The notes under the pieces were generated by a model, which was given only the letters and a program-made list of their open reading frames with translations, was not told where the DNA came from and ran no database searches. This document shows, piece after piece, positions 1 to 29,278 of a DNA stretch of 64,000 bases (within the stretch, counting starts at the first letter, position 1; the number at the start of each line of letters is the position of its first letter). Position numbers and translations under genes: made by a program. Source of the DNA: Perognathus longimembris pacificus (taxonomy: Eukaryota > Chordata > Mammalia > Rodentia > Heteromyidae); contig NC_063176.1 of assembly GCF_023159225.1 (NCBI RefSeq), positions 4,104,963 through 4,168,962 of the forward strand. The letters are read 5' to 3'.

Positions 1-3000
1 GGAAAGTTCTAAGACATAATATATGTGAATACTTTCATTGTTATACATGAAAACAGTCAGAGAGGTGAACTGGGATATTGTGGACTCCAAAAGAAATTAT
101 AATAAGGACAAACAATGACTCCTCATAGAAATGAAATCATGACAGCTTTGACTCAATGAGCACATTTCCCCATCATACCTTGGTGTTTGAGATACCTGGG
201 CAATCCTTGTCCTTTATTTAGGAGAGCAAATACAGTTTCAGAAAATACTTTTGCATTTGTCATAGTTTAAATTCTTTAATTAGTGAACAGGCATGCTAAA
301 ACATAGGAGTAATTTTATACCATTGCTAGTACTGTCTAAAGAGACTGCAGTGAAATTGGAATCTATATAATATCACATAACTTAGCCTGACTTATAGATA
401 CATTTATCCATTTGTAATTCTGTGTTAATAAAAGATTAATGTACTCAGGTTGTCTATGCCTTGTCTAAGCATCAGTGAGGAGGCTTGTATGTTCTTTAAT
501 CTGAACATCTAGAAATTTAGAGTCATGACAGGGAAAAATGGATTTTTTTATAGATTTTATGATGAATGTATGTCTAATGTACTATCAGGAAGCAAATTGG
601 AAAAAATGTAAATTAAAATTTATACCTATCTAAAAGAACTTGACATTGGACGGCTGCAAAGCTTTTGTCATTACTCTTGTATAGGTTTCTTTTTCTTTTA
701 CTTGTGGTACTGGGTCTCTTAGACCTTACATCTGCATTATTAGTGTGTCTGTTGTAATTATAGCTAAAAGGACAATAAAGAGCTCTCCAATTACAAATAT
801 ATAAGAAGAGCTAGCTGTTCTTACATCAATAGTTTTAGAAATAATTCTATGATAAATTGTATAGTTCAGGAAGAATTGAGAAACCTGCGTTTTCTTCTTA
901 AGCTTTTGAAGAACCAACAAAAGATGCAGAATGCCTGCATATTAAATAATAGTATTTGGTAAGCATTTTAATTATTATTTTACTTAGTGCTTAATGTCTA
1001 TAAGTATAGTGTAAACAATAGCAAAGGCCAGTTCTACAAAAACAAACTGTGTCTCCGGGACAAGTTATTGTGAAGATTTTCGACTTAGCTTCTGAATATA
1101 TTTTGCCAAAGTGAAGGACGTGGCGACTAAAGGCGCTACGCTTAGGTGTACTAGAAATGCTCCTCTTTGTACAAGCTGCATCGAGGAAAGCAAATCTACT
1201 TTTGTTAAGAGAGGTCTGCATCCTTAGACTCTTTTTATCATTGTCATGGATGAGTACCAATGGGATTTCCTCCAGCACATTTTCCCCTCTAGGAACATCT
1301 CCATGTAGGTCTCGTCTAGATTTCTTTCCTTGGAGAGCTGCATGCAATTTCACTAGAGCTATGACAGAGGAAAAATACAGCCTGTAAGTGGCGGGCAAGG
1401 AGTCTGTCCGCTTCAGAAGGGATGTGGCCGACGCTGGGCACTGTCGCTCCATTGATTTATAGTGCTTCTTCCATATTGGGTTGCACTACTACGCAGAGAT
1501 GTTTTATATTTATCATGGTTGTTTTTTTGTTTTAATGTCCTGGCAGAATACTAACCAAAAACCATTCTGGTATTTGAGCTGGGGTAAAGCAGCCTGAGTT
1601 GCTGTACCAGCCTGCTCAGTACACTCATGTGCTGGAGTGACGTTTTTTCCATCAGTCACCCCGAGGGTACACCGTGCACGGGTTTGGAGCCTGCGAACTC
1701 TGTGTCAGTGCAATGTGTGCACACTGGCTACCACACCTTCTTCACAACTAACCCTGTGGTTAAGCAGTGCGTGACAACGTTCTATCTTTTATGACATTCC
1801 CACGCTCCAAAAAAAAAAAAAAAACTCCATTTCAAACAATTTTTTTGAACTACAACCTTTTAAAATAAAAGGAGTTTGAATAATGTAGGGTAGGAGTGCA
1901 GTGGAAAGAACCTGAGAAGACAGGAAGATAAGAAATTGCAGTTTAAAACGACCCGGTTAAAGTATTTTGGCAGCTCCACACGGGATTGCTGGCAAGACTC
2001 CAAGAACAGTCTAAAGTTCCTTATGTTCAAGCCCATTATATAACACAGCCTAGTATTTTCCATAACTGGCTCAGATTCCTCCATCAACCTTAATTCATCT
2101 CTAGATTACTTATAATAATGTCTATCATAGGGAAAACTCCATGTAGATACTTGTGATACTCTATCCTTAAGGAATAATGAGAAGAAAACAGTCTGCACAC
2201 AATAGCTGACTGCAAATAATTACTTAAAAGAGGAGACATGGTTCAAAAAGAATGGTACTGACTCTAATTCTTGAAGGTAAGTTCAATGTCTCATACAGGG
2301 TGTTAGGAATCTTTGTAGCCGAAAGACTTTTAGAACTATTGTTTTAGGGAAAGAAAAACGATCAGTCAGCTCCCAGTGAATTAGGGGAAGGGAGACTTTA
2401 AGTATATTTCAAGCTTTTTTATTCTTATATGATAGTTATAAAGCAAACTGCCTTCATGTATAGTCTCACTAAGGATATAAAATGACATCAGGATCTCACA
2501 AATAAGTACCTTAAGTTGATTAGAGCAAGATACCAATACCTGAATCTTATTTGAGTTCTTGAGTTCTGTTTGCTTTTGTCTCTACCCCACAAAGATATTT
2601 TCTCTCACTCATGTGGATTGTTCTCTGTAAATTTACATAGAATGACTTGCCACTTTACCCTATACTTTAAAGGAAGCAAGGTCTAATTTGGACGTTTCTG
2701 TTTCTTCAAGAAAAAAAGGCCTGTCTCGTTATGAAACTTACATTATCTCTGCAATTAATTGTCAACACTGCCATTCATATTTCCCTTCTGACACTCAAGT
2801 CGCGTAGGCTCAAAGAACTTTTTGCCTAAGTAAATGCCATCAGTTACAAACATGATATCTACAAATGTTATATAACATAGGAGTAATACATGCATGAAAA
2901 TAATTGGGAGTTTTTGCTGGTGTTGCTACTTTGTCTTCTTCCATGATGCAAACTAGATGCTGTGATTGGATGCTTCTGGAGGAGAGTAATGCTAATGAAA

Positions 3001-3051
3001 AATAGCGACCGATTTTAAGGTGATTGATGCTACATTTGATTTAAAATTTAG
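1..3051. other. Upstream or intergenic sequence, no confident gene
   Basis: Mostly AT-rich unique-looking sequence upstream of the first coding exon of SULT1D1. I see no SULT coding exon here. A non-coding first exon of SULT1D1 could lie here or further left, but nothing in the sequence identifies it. The stretch around 1000-1800 is richer in GC than its surroundings and holds an open reading frame on the - strand, listed separately. Confidence 0.6.
991..1452 (-). other. Unassigned 153-codon open frame, possible old retrocopy
   Basis: An open frame of 153 codons on the - strand, starting at an ATG at 1452, in a patch of higher GC content than its flanks. The translation is rich in Lys, Arg and Ser and I recognise no domain, signal peptide or membrane segment. 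I see no splice context, no poly-A tract on the expected side and no target duplication, so nothing proves a retrocopy. Chance openness is quite possible. It could be a relic of a processed pseudogene or a fragment of an old repeat. Confidence 0.15.
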
Positions 3052-3061
3052 TTGCTCAAAA

Positions 3062-18464
<15,403 letters not shown>

Positions 18465-18925
18465 GAAATACTTCCTCCTTCTCCATCTCTTTAGCTGGTA
18501 CCTAAATTGACAGAAAATCCTATATATGCTGTTTTTCTATTTACACAAACTCATGGTTTCTAATAGAAAAGTCAAAGAATTTAAAACTCTATGCAAGTGA
18601 TGATATAGCTTCCATTTCAACTATCTTCTGCAATATTTATGGTGAAAATTAACAGTAATAGAGGAAGGAGCATGAATACAAAGTATTATTATGAATAAAT
18701 GGAAATATCATAAAAATATACATAACATTTAAATTGAATTTTAAAGTCAGAGTGACTTCATTTTTAAAATTCAAGTGCTGATCATTGGCTTTATTAAGAA
18801 GATTTTTATGGAAATGTTCAAATGAATGGATTACAACTAAAATGTCCCTCTATAACATTTGATTTCTCCTTGTTCTATGCCCATATAAGTGTAAGAGATA
18901 AATAAAACTTTGTAGGAGGAATTCA
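18465..18925 (+). promoter_or_regulatory. SULT1D1: SULT1D1 3'UTR with polyadenylation signal
   Basis: An AT-rich 3'UTR follows the stop codon. AATAAA at 18901-18906 is the best polyadenylation signal; an earlier AATAAA at about 18692 is an alternative. The end of the transcript is inferred. Confidence 0.5.
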
Positions 18926-19002
18926 GTGAAATTTATTGCCACAAAATAGATCTCTATGTATTAAATCTTCATGTATTAATCATATTCGCTTCCTGTTAAA
19001 AT

Positions 19003-19787
19003 TTGCACTATTCATAATAACAAAGATATGGAACTAGCCCAGATGCTCCCCAATAGATGAGTGAATATAAAAAAGTGGCACCTATACACAACAGAATTTT
19101 ATGCATCCATTATATATAATAAAATAATGTGATTTTCAGGAGACTGGATGGAACTAGAACAAATAATGTTAAGTGAGGTAAGCTGAGCTCAGAGAGACAA
19201 ACAGTGCATGTTTTCTCTGATATGTGGAAATCAGATATAAAATGCACTGGGATATGATACATTACAAGGATTCTAGATACTCACACACAGTGAAACCAAA
19301 GGAGGATATGCTAAGGAGAGAAACACAAAGGGACGAGGATTACATGCCTCTTAATATTTATATAAAATTATATGCATACTGAAACAAACACCAAGACTTA
19401 TGCAAAACAATATACATGCTGAAACAAACAAGGGACCTTATTTTCTTTCTGTTATTTCTCATTTTTTAATTTTTGATGATTTTGTCTTCTTTATCTTATG
19501 TATGGTATATTCAACTGTACATCTTTGGGAGAGTAGGAAAGAGGGCACAGAACTTGGGGGGAGAGGGTGAAAAATGCAAACATGGGGCTTACTGGACATT
19601 GATGAAAAGAGAACTATAAAACTGGTGGATGGAAACTAGAGGCAGGCAGTGAGAGAGAATGACAGCACAGAAGATATTGTACAGAAGGAAATGTACACAT
19701 TAACTGACTCATGTAATTGTAACCCCTCTGTACAGCACCTCTATAATAACAACTAAGTAATTAATAAGTAAAAGCATGAATAAAAAT
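19003..19787 (+). mobile_element. 5'-truncated L1, 3' end
   Basis: Sense L1 beginning near the end of ORF2 (CATTATGAATAAC-like start, ATACACAACAGAATTTTATG) and continuing through the 3'UTR to GTAACCCCTCTGTACAGCAC and an A-rich tail. It lies just beyond the 3'UTR of SULT1D1. Confidence 0.65.
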
Positions 19788-19799
19788 ATAAAGTTTTGA

Positions 19800-20028
19800 G
19801 GGGCTGGGAATATGGCCTAGTGGCAAGAGCGCTTGCCTCCAACACATAAAGCTCTTGGTTCGATTCCCCAGCACCACATATATGGAAAACAGCCAGAAGG
19901 GGTGCTGTGGCTCAGGTGGCAGAGTGCTAGCCTTGAGCAAAAAGAAGCCAGGGACAGTGCTCAGGCCCTGAGTCCAAGGCCCAGGACTGGCAAAAAATAA
20001 ATAAATAAATATAAATAAATATAAATAA
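19800..20028 (+). mobile_element. tRNA-dimer SINE
   Basis: Full dimer with a (TAAA)n/(TATAAA)n tail and a 12-bp target duplication ataaagttttga (19788-19799 and 20029-20040). Inserted at the tail of the preceding L1. Confidence 0.9.
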
Positions 20029-21126
20029 ATAAAGTTTTGACTTTAATCACCTAAAATAACACCAATAAACTATCAGGTATTAGTTCCATACTGGTGTATT
20101 AGTTGCTGTCAAGGTGACATCTAAGCAGTAATTTACATAAAAGTAACCTAAACTTACTAAACATTTTCTATAAATAAATCATTATTGTTAGGAAAACAGA
20201 AACAGAATAGTATCTCGAATTCAAGAACTACGTCAAGTTACAAACCAAAAGAAAACAGAAAATTATACCTTCTCAACTTTACTCTGAACTAAAAATTACT
20301 CAGAAAACTGAACATTTTTTCTTTTACATAATCTTAGTTGTCCTTATTCTCATATGCTCTCACTAATGTCTCCTGAATTATCCCTATCATGTTATCACAA
20401 CTGAGGTTTGCATACTAACTATATTTCATTGTTTCTACCTGATCTAGATGTGATTCAATTTACAAATATCACCAAAAACTTTCCTTGACCTGGAAAACAG
20501 TTGTTATCAAGTCACACTCTTTCTCATACTTTTGCAAGAAATATGTAAAACTTGCTTTTCTTTCTGTGCCAAAAAATTAACCAAATGCAGAATAGCTTAG
20601 CATCCCTGACTCTATTACGAATGTCTTTGCTCTAGGCTTTTCCCTCTTCAGTCACTTTCCAAACACACAGGAATCCAGGAAGAACAGGACTCATTGATAA
20701 CATATTATGACAAAGGACTAACATTATCTCTATTAAAAAATGGAGCCTTCCCAGCACGGACTAACTACCAGACAGCAATGGCATGGTTATTCTGACCAGG
20801 AATGAGAATGATTACTTCTCCAGAGTAATTTCTCAAGAAACAAGGACTGAAACAATTGCCAGCAAGGCCATATTTTGTCTGAAACTGTTTAATAATCATT
20901 CTATCTCCCTCTCTGTAACCTCAGTTGTTTGCTTATAGAAACCTAAAATGCATGTCTAAACCGCAAAGGTGACTGAAGATGAACTGAAGTGCTATCTTCG
21001 TTGTCGTTTTATATGATATCAAGGGGCGAATAGCTGAACCTGAATGAGACACTTGGAGTATGGGTATCTGGACTAACACTCTAGTTTCAGTTTGATGTTC
21101 TAATCTGGGAGTCTTAGAATCTTTCA

Positions 21127-21359
21127 AAACATTCACATTAAGTTGCTGATGGCTCACTCCTGTAATCCTGGCTTTTCAGGAGGCTGAGATCTAAGGATTG
21201 TGGTTCAAAGGCAGCCCATGGAGGAAGGTCTGTGACTCTTTTATCTCCAACTTACCACCAGAAAGACAGAAGTGGTTGAGTGTTACCCTTGAGCAAAAAG
21301 AGCTTAGGGACAGTGGCCAGGCCCAGAGATCAAGCCCCATTAAGAATGACAAAAAGACA

Positions 21360-21409
<50 letters not shown>
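21127..21409 (+). mobile_element. Composite SINE with a 44-base A tail
   Basis: Sense B1-like/tRNA composite with a shortened right unit, ending in an uninterrupted run of 44 A (21366-21409). The long pure tail suggests either a recent copy or tract expansion. Confidence 0.7.
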
Positions 21410-21413
<4 letters not shown>

Positions 21414-22284
21414 AAAGAAATAGGACCAAAAAAATTCACATTAAATTCAGAGTTCTAGATGTAGTCCAATACTCACTACTGGCAGTCCACCACAAGTACT
21501 GATGGTCTAAAGTTGCATGCCATGCGTTAACATTCTGTACATGTTTCCATCTCACATTGACTGCTGGCCAATGCTACGGATGGAAGAAGTCTGTCGTCTA
21601 GCTCGACCTTGCTAATGCTAAGAAAGCAATTGCCTTCCCTGTGCTGCAGCTACACTTCCCGCTCTCGCTCACAAGTCAGAAGCCATGGCGCTGTCACTGT
21701 TGGATACCAAGATTCGATTCCCCATTCAGATATGGGATTGAGTGTCCAGTCTTCACGGGGCGAATTCTCATGTGGTGCTTTCACACAGCTGAGTGGCAGA
21801 TTGATTTTGAGGGCTACGTTTGGGGATGTGATTGTCCTGAGAATGACGGAAGGTGTGTGGGCCTTGGTTAGACAGAGCACCATGTTCACATTATGGAAGT
21901 GGAGGCTCAGGAATGTTCCTTGTGCTGCGTACCATCCCAAGTGCAACACTACTGATTCCCATTCCAACAGGAAACCCCACCCCTCAAAATGTAGCAGGAA
22001 TTTCAATAGTCTTTAATAACTGTCAGACAACATGGGCCCTGGTGACTTTGTATCTTTAAAATCAATAGCTTTCTCCCTCTGAAATATCTTGGAGGAGACT
22101 CGGGGCTCAGACTTAAAAAATTCAAACATTAAGCTATGCTTTTGGGGGTGGGTTGTTTATAAATTACTATCATCCAGCAGTGCTACATAGAGATCTTAGC
22201 CACAGATACAGCCAAGCTGTCTCAACTGCAAGGTTCAGCATGTGTAGAATGAAAATATAGGCTGACTATTGTTGAAGAACGGGG

Positions 22285-22606
22285 CATGGCTGGGAGTCAT
22301 GGCTCACACCTTAATGCTTGCTGCTCAGAACACTGAGATCTGAAGATCAAGGTGCAAGGGCAGCCTGGGAAGGAAAGCTCAGGAGTCTCTTCTCTCCAAT
22401 GAACTACCGAAACCTGGAACTGGAGCTGTGGCTCGAGTGGTAGAGTGCTAGCCTTTTTTTTTTTGGCGGGGGGGGGGGGGGGGGGGGGGCGGGGAGGTAA
22501 AAAAACTCAGGACAGTGCCCAAGCCCTGAATTCAAGCCATAGAACTGGCATAGGCAGGGAAGAAAGAAATAAGGAGGAAGGGAGGGAGGGAGGGAGGGAG
22601 GGAGGG
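22285..22606 (+). mobile_element. Composite SINE interrupted by a G tract, followed by (GGGA)n
   Basis: Sense composite SINE whose right unit is split by a T run and 22 consecutive G (22468-22489). About 90 bases later comes a GGGA repeat (22578-22606). The G tract is not part of other copies and is a candidate for four-stranded structure or an assembly artefact. Confidence 0.65.
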
Positions 22607-24386
22607 AAGAAAATGTGACATAGGTAAAGAAGCACAGGTTTGTTATCAAACTATAAGGGCAGAAATCTTGGCAGTTAATTGGGATGTTTCCATTGATTGC
22701 AGCATTAACGCTTCTCGTTAGATCTGTGGAGGAAGAATTACTTCAGTGTTGGCCTTAGTTATTCCAGGAAACAAAAGTAAAACATTCTCTTTGAAATGCA
22801 AAAAAAAGTGAATAAGATGTAGTTCAGATGGAGACACTCACTGTGTGAAGAAGGAACTTATGTCTCACATGAGGGCACTTGTGAAATTTGAATTATACTG
22901 GATTCAGAGCATGATTTTTATGGTGATTGTATCTGTAACCAAACAAGTCTTCTTTTCTAGCCAGAATCAGACGGAAGCTAGGTCAAATATTTTTCTTAGT
23001 AGTTTGAAGTTTCAGTTAATGTTTGTAGAAGATCAAATACAGAAAAATAATAACTTGGCACAATGGTGGTAACACAATAATGACTGAACACTATTCAGTT
23101 ATATGTAAAATAGGAAATTAAGGATATACCTATTCATATCAGGAAGGAGATTTAACACAAGCTGATTAAAGAGACCGAGTTCTTAGGAAGAAAAATAACA
23201 CCCATATACAGTCTGTTCCAAAGGGAAAGGTAATCCACACATGCTATGAACAAGAAAAGGCTAGGTGTGGTGAGCTCTTGACTATGAGCTCTCTGGGAGG
23301 TAGAAATTTATAGCACTGCAGTGAGATTAGTCTAGGCAAAACTTTAGCAATACTTTCTGTCAATAACCAAACGTGTAATGATTCACAAGTTTATAATCCC
23401 AAACTGTATGGAAGACAGATGTAGGAGGAACATAGACCAGGGTTAGCTCCAGAAAGTACAAGATTCTACCTGATAAATACCTGCAACAAAAAGGTCTGGA
23501 AGCATAGTTCAAGGTGACAGGTCATTTGCCTGGCAAGATTCTGAGTTCAATCCCAATACCACCAAGAACAAAAACCTAAAAGTGAAAAGAAACTAGAAGT
23601 CTGGAATTTGTCATCGGAGAGAATAATGTGGCAATGAATGTTGAAGTTATTAACTCGTATTTATGCATAGAAAATGACATTTAGGAAAATTAAATCTATG
23701 TAAATAGAATTCACTTTAGACTATTTCATTTTCATTCAAACTCCCTTAAATCAACTCTTGCTCAAAACTGATAGCATATTTTCATTTTCAATTGATATTT
23801 TACAAACATGTTAAAGTAATGTACATGATAACATCTGATTGTTGATATATTTATGTCAAAGTCAGGGTAGTTAGCATATCCATCACCTCAAGCACTTTGT
23901 GATAAAAACATTTAAAAACCTGTCTTCTTGCTAGTTTGCAAAGTGAACTCCTCATTAACTATGGTCACTTTACTACAGTAAGCTGGTAAAATAGAAAGTC
24001 AGAGTTTATTCCTTCTATTCTATTAAACTTATATCCTTTCAATTGTCTCGTCTTCTCTCCCAAATAATCAGAATTCTTAAGGGATAGCTCAAAGAAATTT
24101 GTTTCTCTAGGTCATCCTTCCCTTTGTTCTCTTGTTTATTCATTTGCTTGTTTGAAACAGAGTCTAGCTATATACTCTCTGCTGACCCTTTGGGGGCCTA
24201 TGTCTTCTAAGGGCTGAATTTTCCCTTGCTTTTATCAAAGCATTAATAAGCATGTAAAGCCTGTTTCTATTATTCTAGAGTGAATATTTAAGAAAACAAT
24301 GATTGCACAACCCATCTCCTGTCTCCCTCCCACGCACTCCTTGCCTGCATTCTTTTCCTTTTTTAAAACTTTCTTTTCTTTCTGTC

Positions 24387-24388
24387 TC

Positions 24389-24422
<34 letters not shown>
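24387..24422 (+). repeat. (CT)n microsatellite
   Basis: Pure CT dinucleotide run within a longer pyrimidine-rich stretch. Confidence 0.9.
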
Positions 24423-24425
<3 letters not shown>

Positions 24426-25394
24426 TGCTAGGAATTAAACAAATGGCTTTGTACATACGAGGCAAAGGCTGTCATTTTTTTAAAAAAACATATTGCAGTC
24501 TAGTTTTAAGGTAATAGCAAAATAAAGAGGAGGGTAAAGAGATCTTTTTTGTATATTCTTTCCCCATCACTTGCTTATCCACTTCCATTATCACCAAGCC
24601 CATGAGTGATGTATTTGTTACAGTTGACAAAGCTATAGTTATGCACTAGTAGAGCCAAATACCATAGTTTAAACTAGGCATAGTTCTTTGTGATATACCC
24701 TTCAGTTACTTTGTCTTATAAACAAAGGGGGTTCTCATCTCTACTTTAGGTGATCTTAAAATGGTTGACATGACTTTTCTTCAATTGTGATTTTATGGAT
24801 ATATCTTCCATTTAGTTTTGCTTTTTCTGTTATATCATCAAATCATAAACTGAGGATCTCATGTACAATACAAATTTATTTCTCATATTTTTGAGGACTT
24901 GAAATTCCAAGTGAAAGAATAGGCTAATTTTGTTTCTGGTGAGGGTGTGTTTTCTGATAGAACCTTCTGTCTGTGTCCCCACAGGATAGAGAAGATTATG
25001 GGTTTCTCTGTATGAGATGCTAATTTGATTCCTGATGGTTTCACCCCTGTGACCTAATATTTCAGATACTCTACCTCCTAATCCTATCATCTTTGGCATT
25101 CAAATTATATATGATGTTTAAGGAAACACAAACATTTAAACCACCACTAAATTTTCAACTACGGCATTTTCTGTTGAATTTCTCATTTCATTGATTTATT
25201 GATGATTTTTATATTATTATTATCTTTCAGTAGTTGTACAAAGGAGTTGTCATTCGACAAAGCAGTTTATAAATACAATGCAAATTGATCAATATCACCC
25301 CTTTCAACACTCTTACTCATCTTTCCTAAACCATTCCTTCCTTCCTTCTTCTTAACTTTGTAGGTTATGCACTGAATCGTGTGAATCGTGTGGG

Positions 25395-25395
<1 letters not shown>

Positions 25396-25437
<42 letters not shown>

Positions 25438-25672
25438 CTAGTCCTGAGGCTTGAATTCAGAGCCTGGGCCCTGAGCCTGAGACTTTTGCTCAAGGCTAGT
25501 ACTCTACCACTTTAGCCACAGCTCCACTTGCAGCTTACTTGTTAAAGAGGGAGTGCTTAATTGGAGATAAGAATCTCATGGACTTTCATGCCCAGGCTTG
25601 CTTTAAACCCATTCTCAGATTTCAGCCTCCAGTAGCCAGGATTACAGGAGTGAGTAACTGGTACCAGGCTAT
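25396..25672 (-). mobile_element. (GT)n followed by an antisense composite SINE
   Basis: About 41 bases of GT repeat abut an antisense B1-like/tRNA composite that runs from the right unit (GGCTTGAATTCAGAGCCTGG) to the B1-like end (TACAGGAGTGAGTAACTGG). Read on the SINE's strand, the repeat is a CA tract at its 3' tail. Confidence 0.7.
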
Positions 25673-27731
25673 GCATTGAAATTTTAACTGCATTCTTCCC
25701 CCACCCTCCTTCTTTTCCTCATTAGACTTCTCCCTTTGACTCTCCCCACCCTTTTCAAGTACCTACTGCCTGGTGTTTATGTTGGTGACCTTCAGCTTAG
25801 CCATTCTAAGAAATTACACTATTTGAGTTTGATGACTTTTAAAAATTTTACATTCTATGGCTAGTCATTTTTAAAGGTCAATTTCATTGATGCTTTGTTT
25901 TAAAATATTTCCTGCATAGTTACATTCTCTAGTTAACAAGCCTAACACTTGATATTTGGATATTTGGGAAAGCTTATATCTGTAATGTTCATTTTTATGT
26001 CAACCATATATGCTAGAATTCTGAGGTACATATAATTAAGAGAACATTAACATTTGCATCTATTAGAAATCAGCATTATCAGCTTTAATAACTTTTCTGA
26101 AAATTTAAAATATGGAGATTATTTGTATCTCTGTGTACATAGAATACATTTAATCATAGAGTAGGCATCAAGCTACAGTTACAAGTTCTAAGGTGTCACC
26201 ATCGTCATGATCTTGTCAGGGAAAAGCAGATTTTACTGCGAGGTTTTCCTACTTCATTAATTCTTCAATATTTGTTGTGAAGCACATTTCATCTAACTGT
26301 GCAAAATTTTAGGAAAAAAAATTTGCAACAACTCAAATCTCAGCATTATGGGGCTTATTGATAGATTGTAATGGTTTGTGTTATGTGACACTTCTCAAAA
26401 TGTGTACCTAAGTCGAGATCCATCAGTATTCAGCTGAAAGCAAGTTGTGGAAAGAAAAGAGGTAGTTTCATTCTGTGGAGGGAGCTGTACTAATTACAAA
26501 GGCATCTGTTCTGCTTCAGTCTCAAAACATAAGTCTGCCTCTTTTTAAGACAGTGTCTGAGTAGGATAACATCTGTATATGTAGAGTACTGAAAATTAAC
26601 TTGCCCAGCTTGGTTAGTGATTGTTTAAAATTATGAGACTTAACACATCAAAGACATAGATGGGCTCAGTAATTCATAGTATACTTCTCTTTGAAAAGCT
26701 AAGTTTCCATAAAACATAAATACTAATTACTAGAGGATATACTAAGTCCTTAGTAAGAGCTTCTACTTAGTGGGGGAATATGATTGCTTTCAAATTCCTG
26801 AGACCAAATTTAGTAGGAACAAATACAATAACATTGGAAGAATTGGAATCTCTGTTATTGGTGTCAGCTCTTGGTAGGGTTGGGAAGAAAAGCTATTATG
26901 AGAAAATAAGATGACAAGAAAACCAGAAAAGGGGAAGAAGATACAAATACAATAAAATTTAATAATCACTTGTAGTTGTAGAGGTCATCTTACTGGAGAA
27001 ATGTTACAATGAAAGAGAAATCTCAATTGTGATTTCTACGATCTGCTTTCTAAAGAAAAGTAGCGTTATCATAGTTGGGGAGAAAGCCAGCTACGATGGC
27101 AGCTCTCTGGGAATATAAAACTTCTTGTTGTGAATTAGGCTTTTGATAAATGTATTTCCTTCTGGTTCATTAAATGTCATATTAAACAGCTGATTTCTGT
27201 GTCACCACTGCTGGTAAATTCTCCTTATTGCTCTGGACTATAGGGTAGGTGAGTCAGAAAAAAAAATTCAGGGAAAATAAAGATAAAACTTCACACTTGC
27301 CCAGTACTGACTACAAGTAGAGCATTATAGTAAGTACTTTACAGAATTAACATTACAAAATCAGCATGCCATCCATGCGTATGAGCTGTAGTATTATTCA
27401 TGCTGTGTGTAAGGTGATGCTGAAATACATAGACAGGCCTTACAGCTTCCCCAAGGGCCAGCAGAGCTAGCATTCAGATGATCCTGCTTTACATAAACCC
27501 CACCTCTTTCTGATTCCAAATCAATGCTTTGCACTTTAGGAAACGGATGTCAAGGAAACAAGAGTTATTTCTAGGCTGATATTAATAATAAAGTAGCCAA
27601 GAACATAATAATAAAATATCTTTATTTCTGAATGTCAACCTTAAATCCCTAATGCAGTTGGCAAGAAGTGGTACAAACCAGGAAGTGAATTTTTTTTTTA
27701 AGTTATGGTGGTACAAACCAGGAAGTAAAAG

Positions 27732-27732
<1 letters not shown>

Positions 27733-27782
<50 letters not shown>
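27733..27782 (+). repeat. (GT)n microsatellite
   Basis: About 25 GT units. A 16-base phrase, ggtacaaaccaggaag, occurs just upstream at about 27671 and 27710, a small local duplication. Confidence 0.9.
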
Positions 27783-27784
<2 letters not shown>

Positions 27785-28902
27785 ATGATAAAAAACATAG
27801 TTAAACTTATCCTTGGAAGAAAGACATTTGAACATTGAACATTGTGTGTCAGGGTGCATTGTGGTAAAGCATTCTATCCTTTATCTTTCCCTCTCATGGA
27901 TTTTCAGTCTACTTAGCCTGTCTCAGAGTTCGCAACTGGTCAATTGTGGGCCAGTAATATGTACAGAAATCTGGATCTTTTTATGTTTATTTACTGTTTA
28001 CATTCCTTTATCACATTATAAATACAGTGATTTCTTATTGGATATGTTTTAAGCCAACTATGTCTATTTAAACTCCATAGGAGGTTATATAAAATTAACC
28101 CTATACTCTAGCTCTTTATTTCTTAAAAACAAGGAAAATAAAAGAAAAAAAGGATATCTTAAGGGTAATATTGGATCTCAAGTTACTTAATATAAACTTT
28201 GGGAAGCTCATATCGGCAATAAATAGTATCACCCTAATTTACTACAACTTTTATGAGAAAAAAGGTTGCCTATTATTTATTTTAAGTAAAAGAAAAGTTG
28301 TTATTTATTCATTAAAATTTTTTGTTTATTTTCCTGTGTATCAAACCCAGATCCTCCACATATAAGTATTTTATCATTAAATATCCTCAGCCCAATTTCT
28401 TTGTATTTCAATGAGTCATAAATCATTTTATCCTAATCACTTTTTTTATGAGTTTACCTCGTAGCTATGAAAATCAGAAATCTCAAGATATTGTGAATAT
28501 AACTTCCTATGAGAAATTTTTACAATCATCTGCAAGAGCAACTTGGGCAAAAATCTATAAAATGCCCTTATTTGTAGGCAGTAAGGAAATATTTTGAAGA
28601 TTTATTCAGCTAAACAATTATAAGATTACTATATATTTTAACAACTGAAGTATTACTTTTACTCAGTTGATACATAGTCAAGGACACTCACACTAAGCCA
28701 ATAAATTTTCACTTTTTAAAGCATATCAACTTATGCAATTAATAGACACTTGCCCAATCACACACTTCTTTAGCTGAAATTAGGCGAGCTTGAAGATTAA
28801 GCATGTATTTCCAAAGTAGTCGATGTCTAGAAAGAAGAAAGGACAGGATAAATATTTGAATGCTGAATGTAGATTACATGTCCACAAAAGGCATCACTTC
28901 AG

Positions 28903-29203
28903 TAGGGTGCTAGTGGCTCATCTCTGTAACCCTAGCTACCCAGGAGGCTGAGATCCGAGGAGACCGTTTGGGCAGGAAAGTCTGTGAGACTTTTATCCCC
29001 AATTAAAATGCCCCCCCCCTAAAAAAAAAGCTGGAAGTAGAGCTGTGGCTCAAGTGATAGAACATTATTGTTGAGCATGAAAGCCTAAGGGATAGCATCA
29101 GGCCCTGAGTTCAGCCCTAAAAAGGCAGGCGCACACTTGCGCATGCGCGCACACACACACAGGCACACACACACACAGACACACACACACTCACACACTC
29201 ACA
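28903..29203 (+). mobile_element. Composite SINE with (CA)n tail
   Basis: Sense composite (GTGGCTCATCTCTGTAACCC start; GTGGCTCAAGTGATAGAAC right unit) followed by an imperfect CA repeat with GCGCGC near its start. Confidence 0.7.
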
Positions 29204-29278
29204 ATGTCATTGTACATTTTGCTCTTGCAGCATACCTATGCGTTTTCAGGCAAAAGACATATTCCTGTAAGGCGTGTC

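Noticed and set aside
21198..21458. Lys-rich and Phe-rich open frames on both strands
   Set aside because: They are created by the 44-base A run of a SINE tail.
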